Part shown: positions 6,111 through 6,343 of the stretch, piece after piece
Position numbering within the stretch: position 1 is the stretch's first letter
How the letters are laid out: each line of letters opens with the position of its first letter
Origin: Micropepsaceae bacterium
Lineage (GTDB): Bacteria > Pseudomonadota > Alphaproteobacteria > Micropepsales > Micropepsaceae
Assembly (NCBI GenBank): GCA_025450355.1
Contig: JANWHR010000175.1
Coordinates: 1-6,343 of the forward strand
Reading direction: 5' to 3'
DNA: 6,343 nt
Translations under genes and position numbers: made by a program
The notes under the pieces: model-generated
Databases searched by the model: none
What the model was told of the DNA's origin: nothing
What the model saw: the letters and a program-made list of their open reading frames with translations, nothing else

Positions 6111-6135
6111 TGAACGAGCGTTTCGCAAACGTTCA
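6111..6135. promoter_or_regulatory. Nested palindrome, candidate upstream activator site
   Basis: Outer arms TGAACG (6111-6116) and CGTTCA (6130-6135) enclose an inner palindrome CGTTT-CGC-AAACG (6119-6131), so arms overlap on the right. It lies about 96 bases before the -24 element of the sigma-54-type promoter, within the usual distance for an enhancer-binding activator. No match to a known activator site is claimed. Confidence 0.45.
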
Positions 6136-6228
6136 TACATCATTTGGAGTTGTCGCTACCATTAACAACCGAAGCCTCACAAAGCCAAAGCGAATGGCTA
6201 ACCTTTCGATCTTCCTGAAATATCATAA

Positions 6229-6245
6229 TTGGTACGGAACTTGCT
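6229..6245 (+). promoter_or_regulatory. Sigma-54 (RpoN) -24/-12 promoter
   Basis: TTGGTACGGAACTTGCT matches the consensus YTGGCACG-N4-TTGCW at every fixed position except one (T for C in GGCAC). It has the diagnostic GG (6231-6232), ten bases, then GC (6243-6244). Transcription would start near 6256 and leave a leader of about 24 bases, with GGAGG (6266-6270) before the GTG start at 6280. Such promoters need an AAA+ activator, which is not encoded in this window. Confidence 0.75.
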
Positions 6246-6279
6246 TAGGTTCCTACGACATAAGCGGAGGCGGTCTGAC

Positions 6280-6343
6280 GTGAATTTTGCGACAAAATCA
6301 ACGAGATTATTGGCGTTTTCCGCGGTGCTTTCGTTCGTTCAAC
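6280..6343 (+). CDS. Start of an exported protein gene, cut by the window edge
   Basis: Twenty-one codons from a GTG with GGAGG nine bases upstream, the frame staying open to the edge. The N-terminus has lysine and arginine (NFATKSTR) followed by a hydrophobic run (LLAFSAVLSFV), as in a Sec signal peptide or a first membrane helix. It lies behind the sigma-54-type promoter. An outer-membrane receptor or porin would be possible from its start alone, but no domain is visible, so the product stays unnamed. Confidence 0.65.
   Translation, partial: MNFATKSTRLLAFSAVLSFVQ

Noticed and set aside
6047..6283. A 78-codon open frame in the gap before the last gene.
   Set aside because: It has no ribosome site, no domain, runs through the sigma-54-type promoter and ends inside the next gene's start.

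Overview
The window looks like chromosomal DNA of a GC-rich Gram-negative bacterium, most likely an alphaproteobacterium. The pointers are the cysteine-containing TonB C-terminal domains, the short C/G-run palindromic repeats of a kind common in that class, and a PAS/LuxR-type regulator. I cannot name a genus. No tRNA, rRNA, CRISPR array, insertion sequence or phage gene is visible. The left half is transcribed leftward and the right half rightward, with a divergent intergenic region at about 3247-3478.

Leftward genes, in order of transcription: (i) a compact three-gene cluster of a small winged-helix protein followed by two paralogous three-helix membrane proteins (DUF5985-like), whose ends overlap by a few bases; (ii) a palindromic hairpin; (iii) a two-gene unit of an unusual sigma-70-family protein with two region-2-like segments and, 18 bases after it, a single-pass membrane protein with two periplasmic TonB C-terminal domains. 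The layout of this last protein (cytoplasmic N-terminus, one membrane helix, periplasmic sensor-like domains, gene directly after a sigma factor) is that of a transmembrane anti-sigma or signal-transfer partner. That role is inference.

Rightward genes: an exported NHL-repeat beta-propeller protein, a PAS/LuxR-type transcription regulator, and the first 21 codons of a gene starting with GTG and a signal-peptide-like sequence. The last gene is preceded by a very good -24/-12 (sigma-54) promoter match and, about 100 bases further upstream, a nested palindrome placed where an activator would bind.

Two copies of one palindromic repeat family share the core CCCCCGTTTACGGGGG. One lies between genes (about 4642-4716). 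The other (about 889-950) lies inside the TonB-domain gene and is translated in frame as an extra segment of about 20 residues just before the membrane helix. The TonB gene also carries a DNA-level internal duplication with a 312-base period. The most notable points are the repeat inside a coding sequence, the sigma/TonB pair, the double-region-2 sigma factor and the sigma-54 promoter at the right edge.
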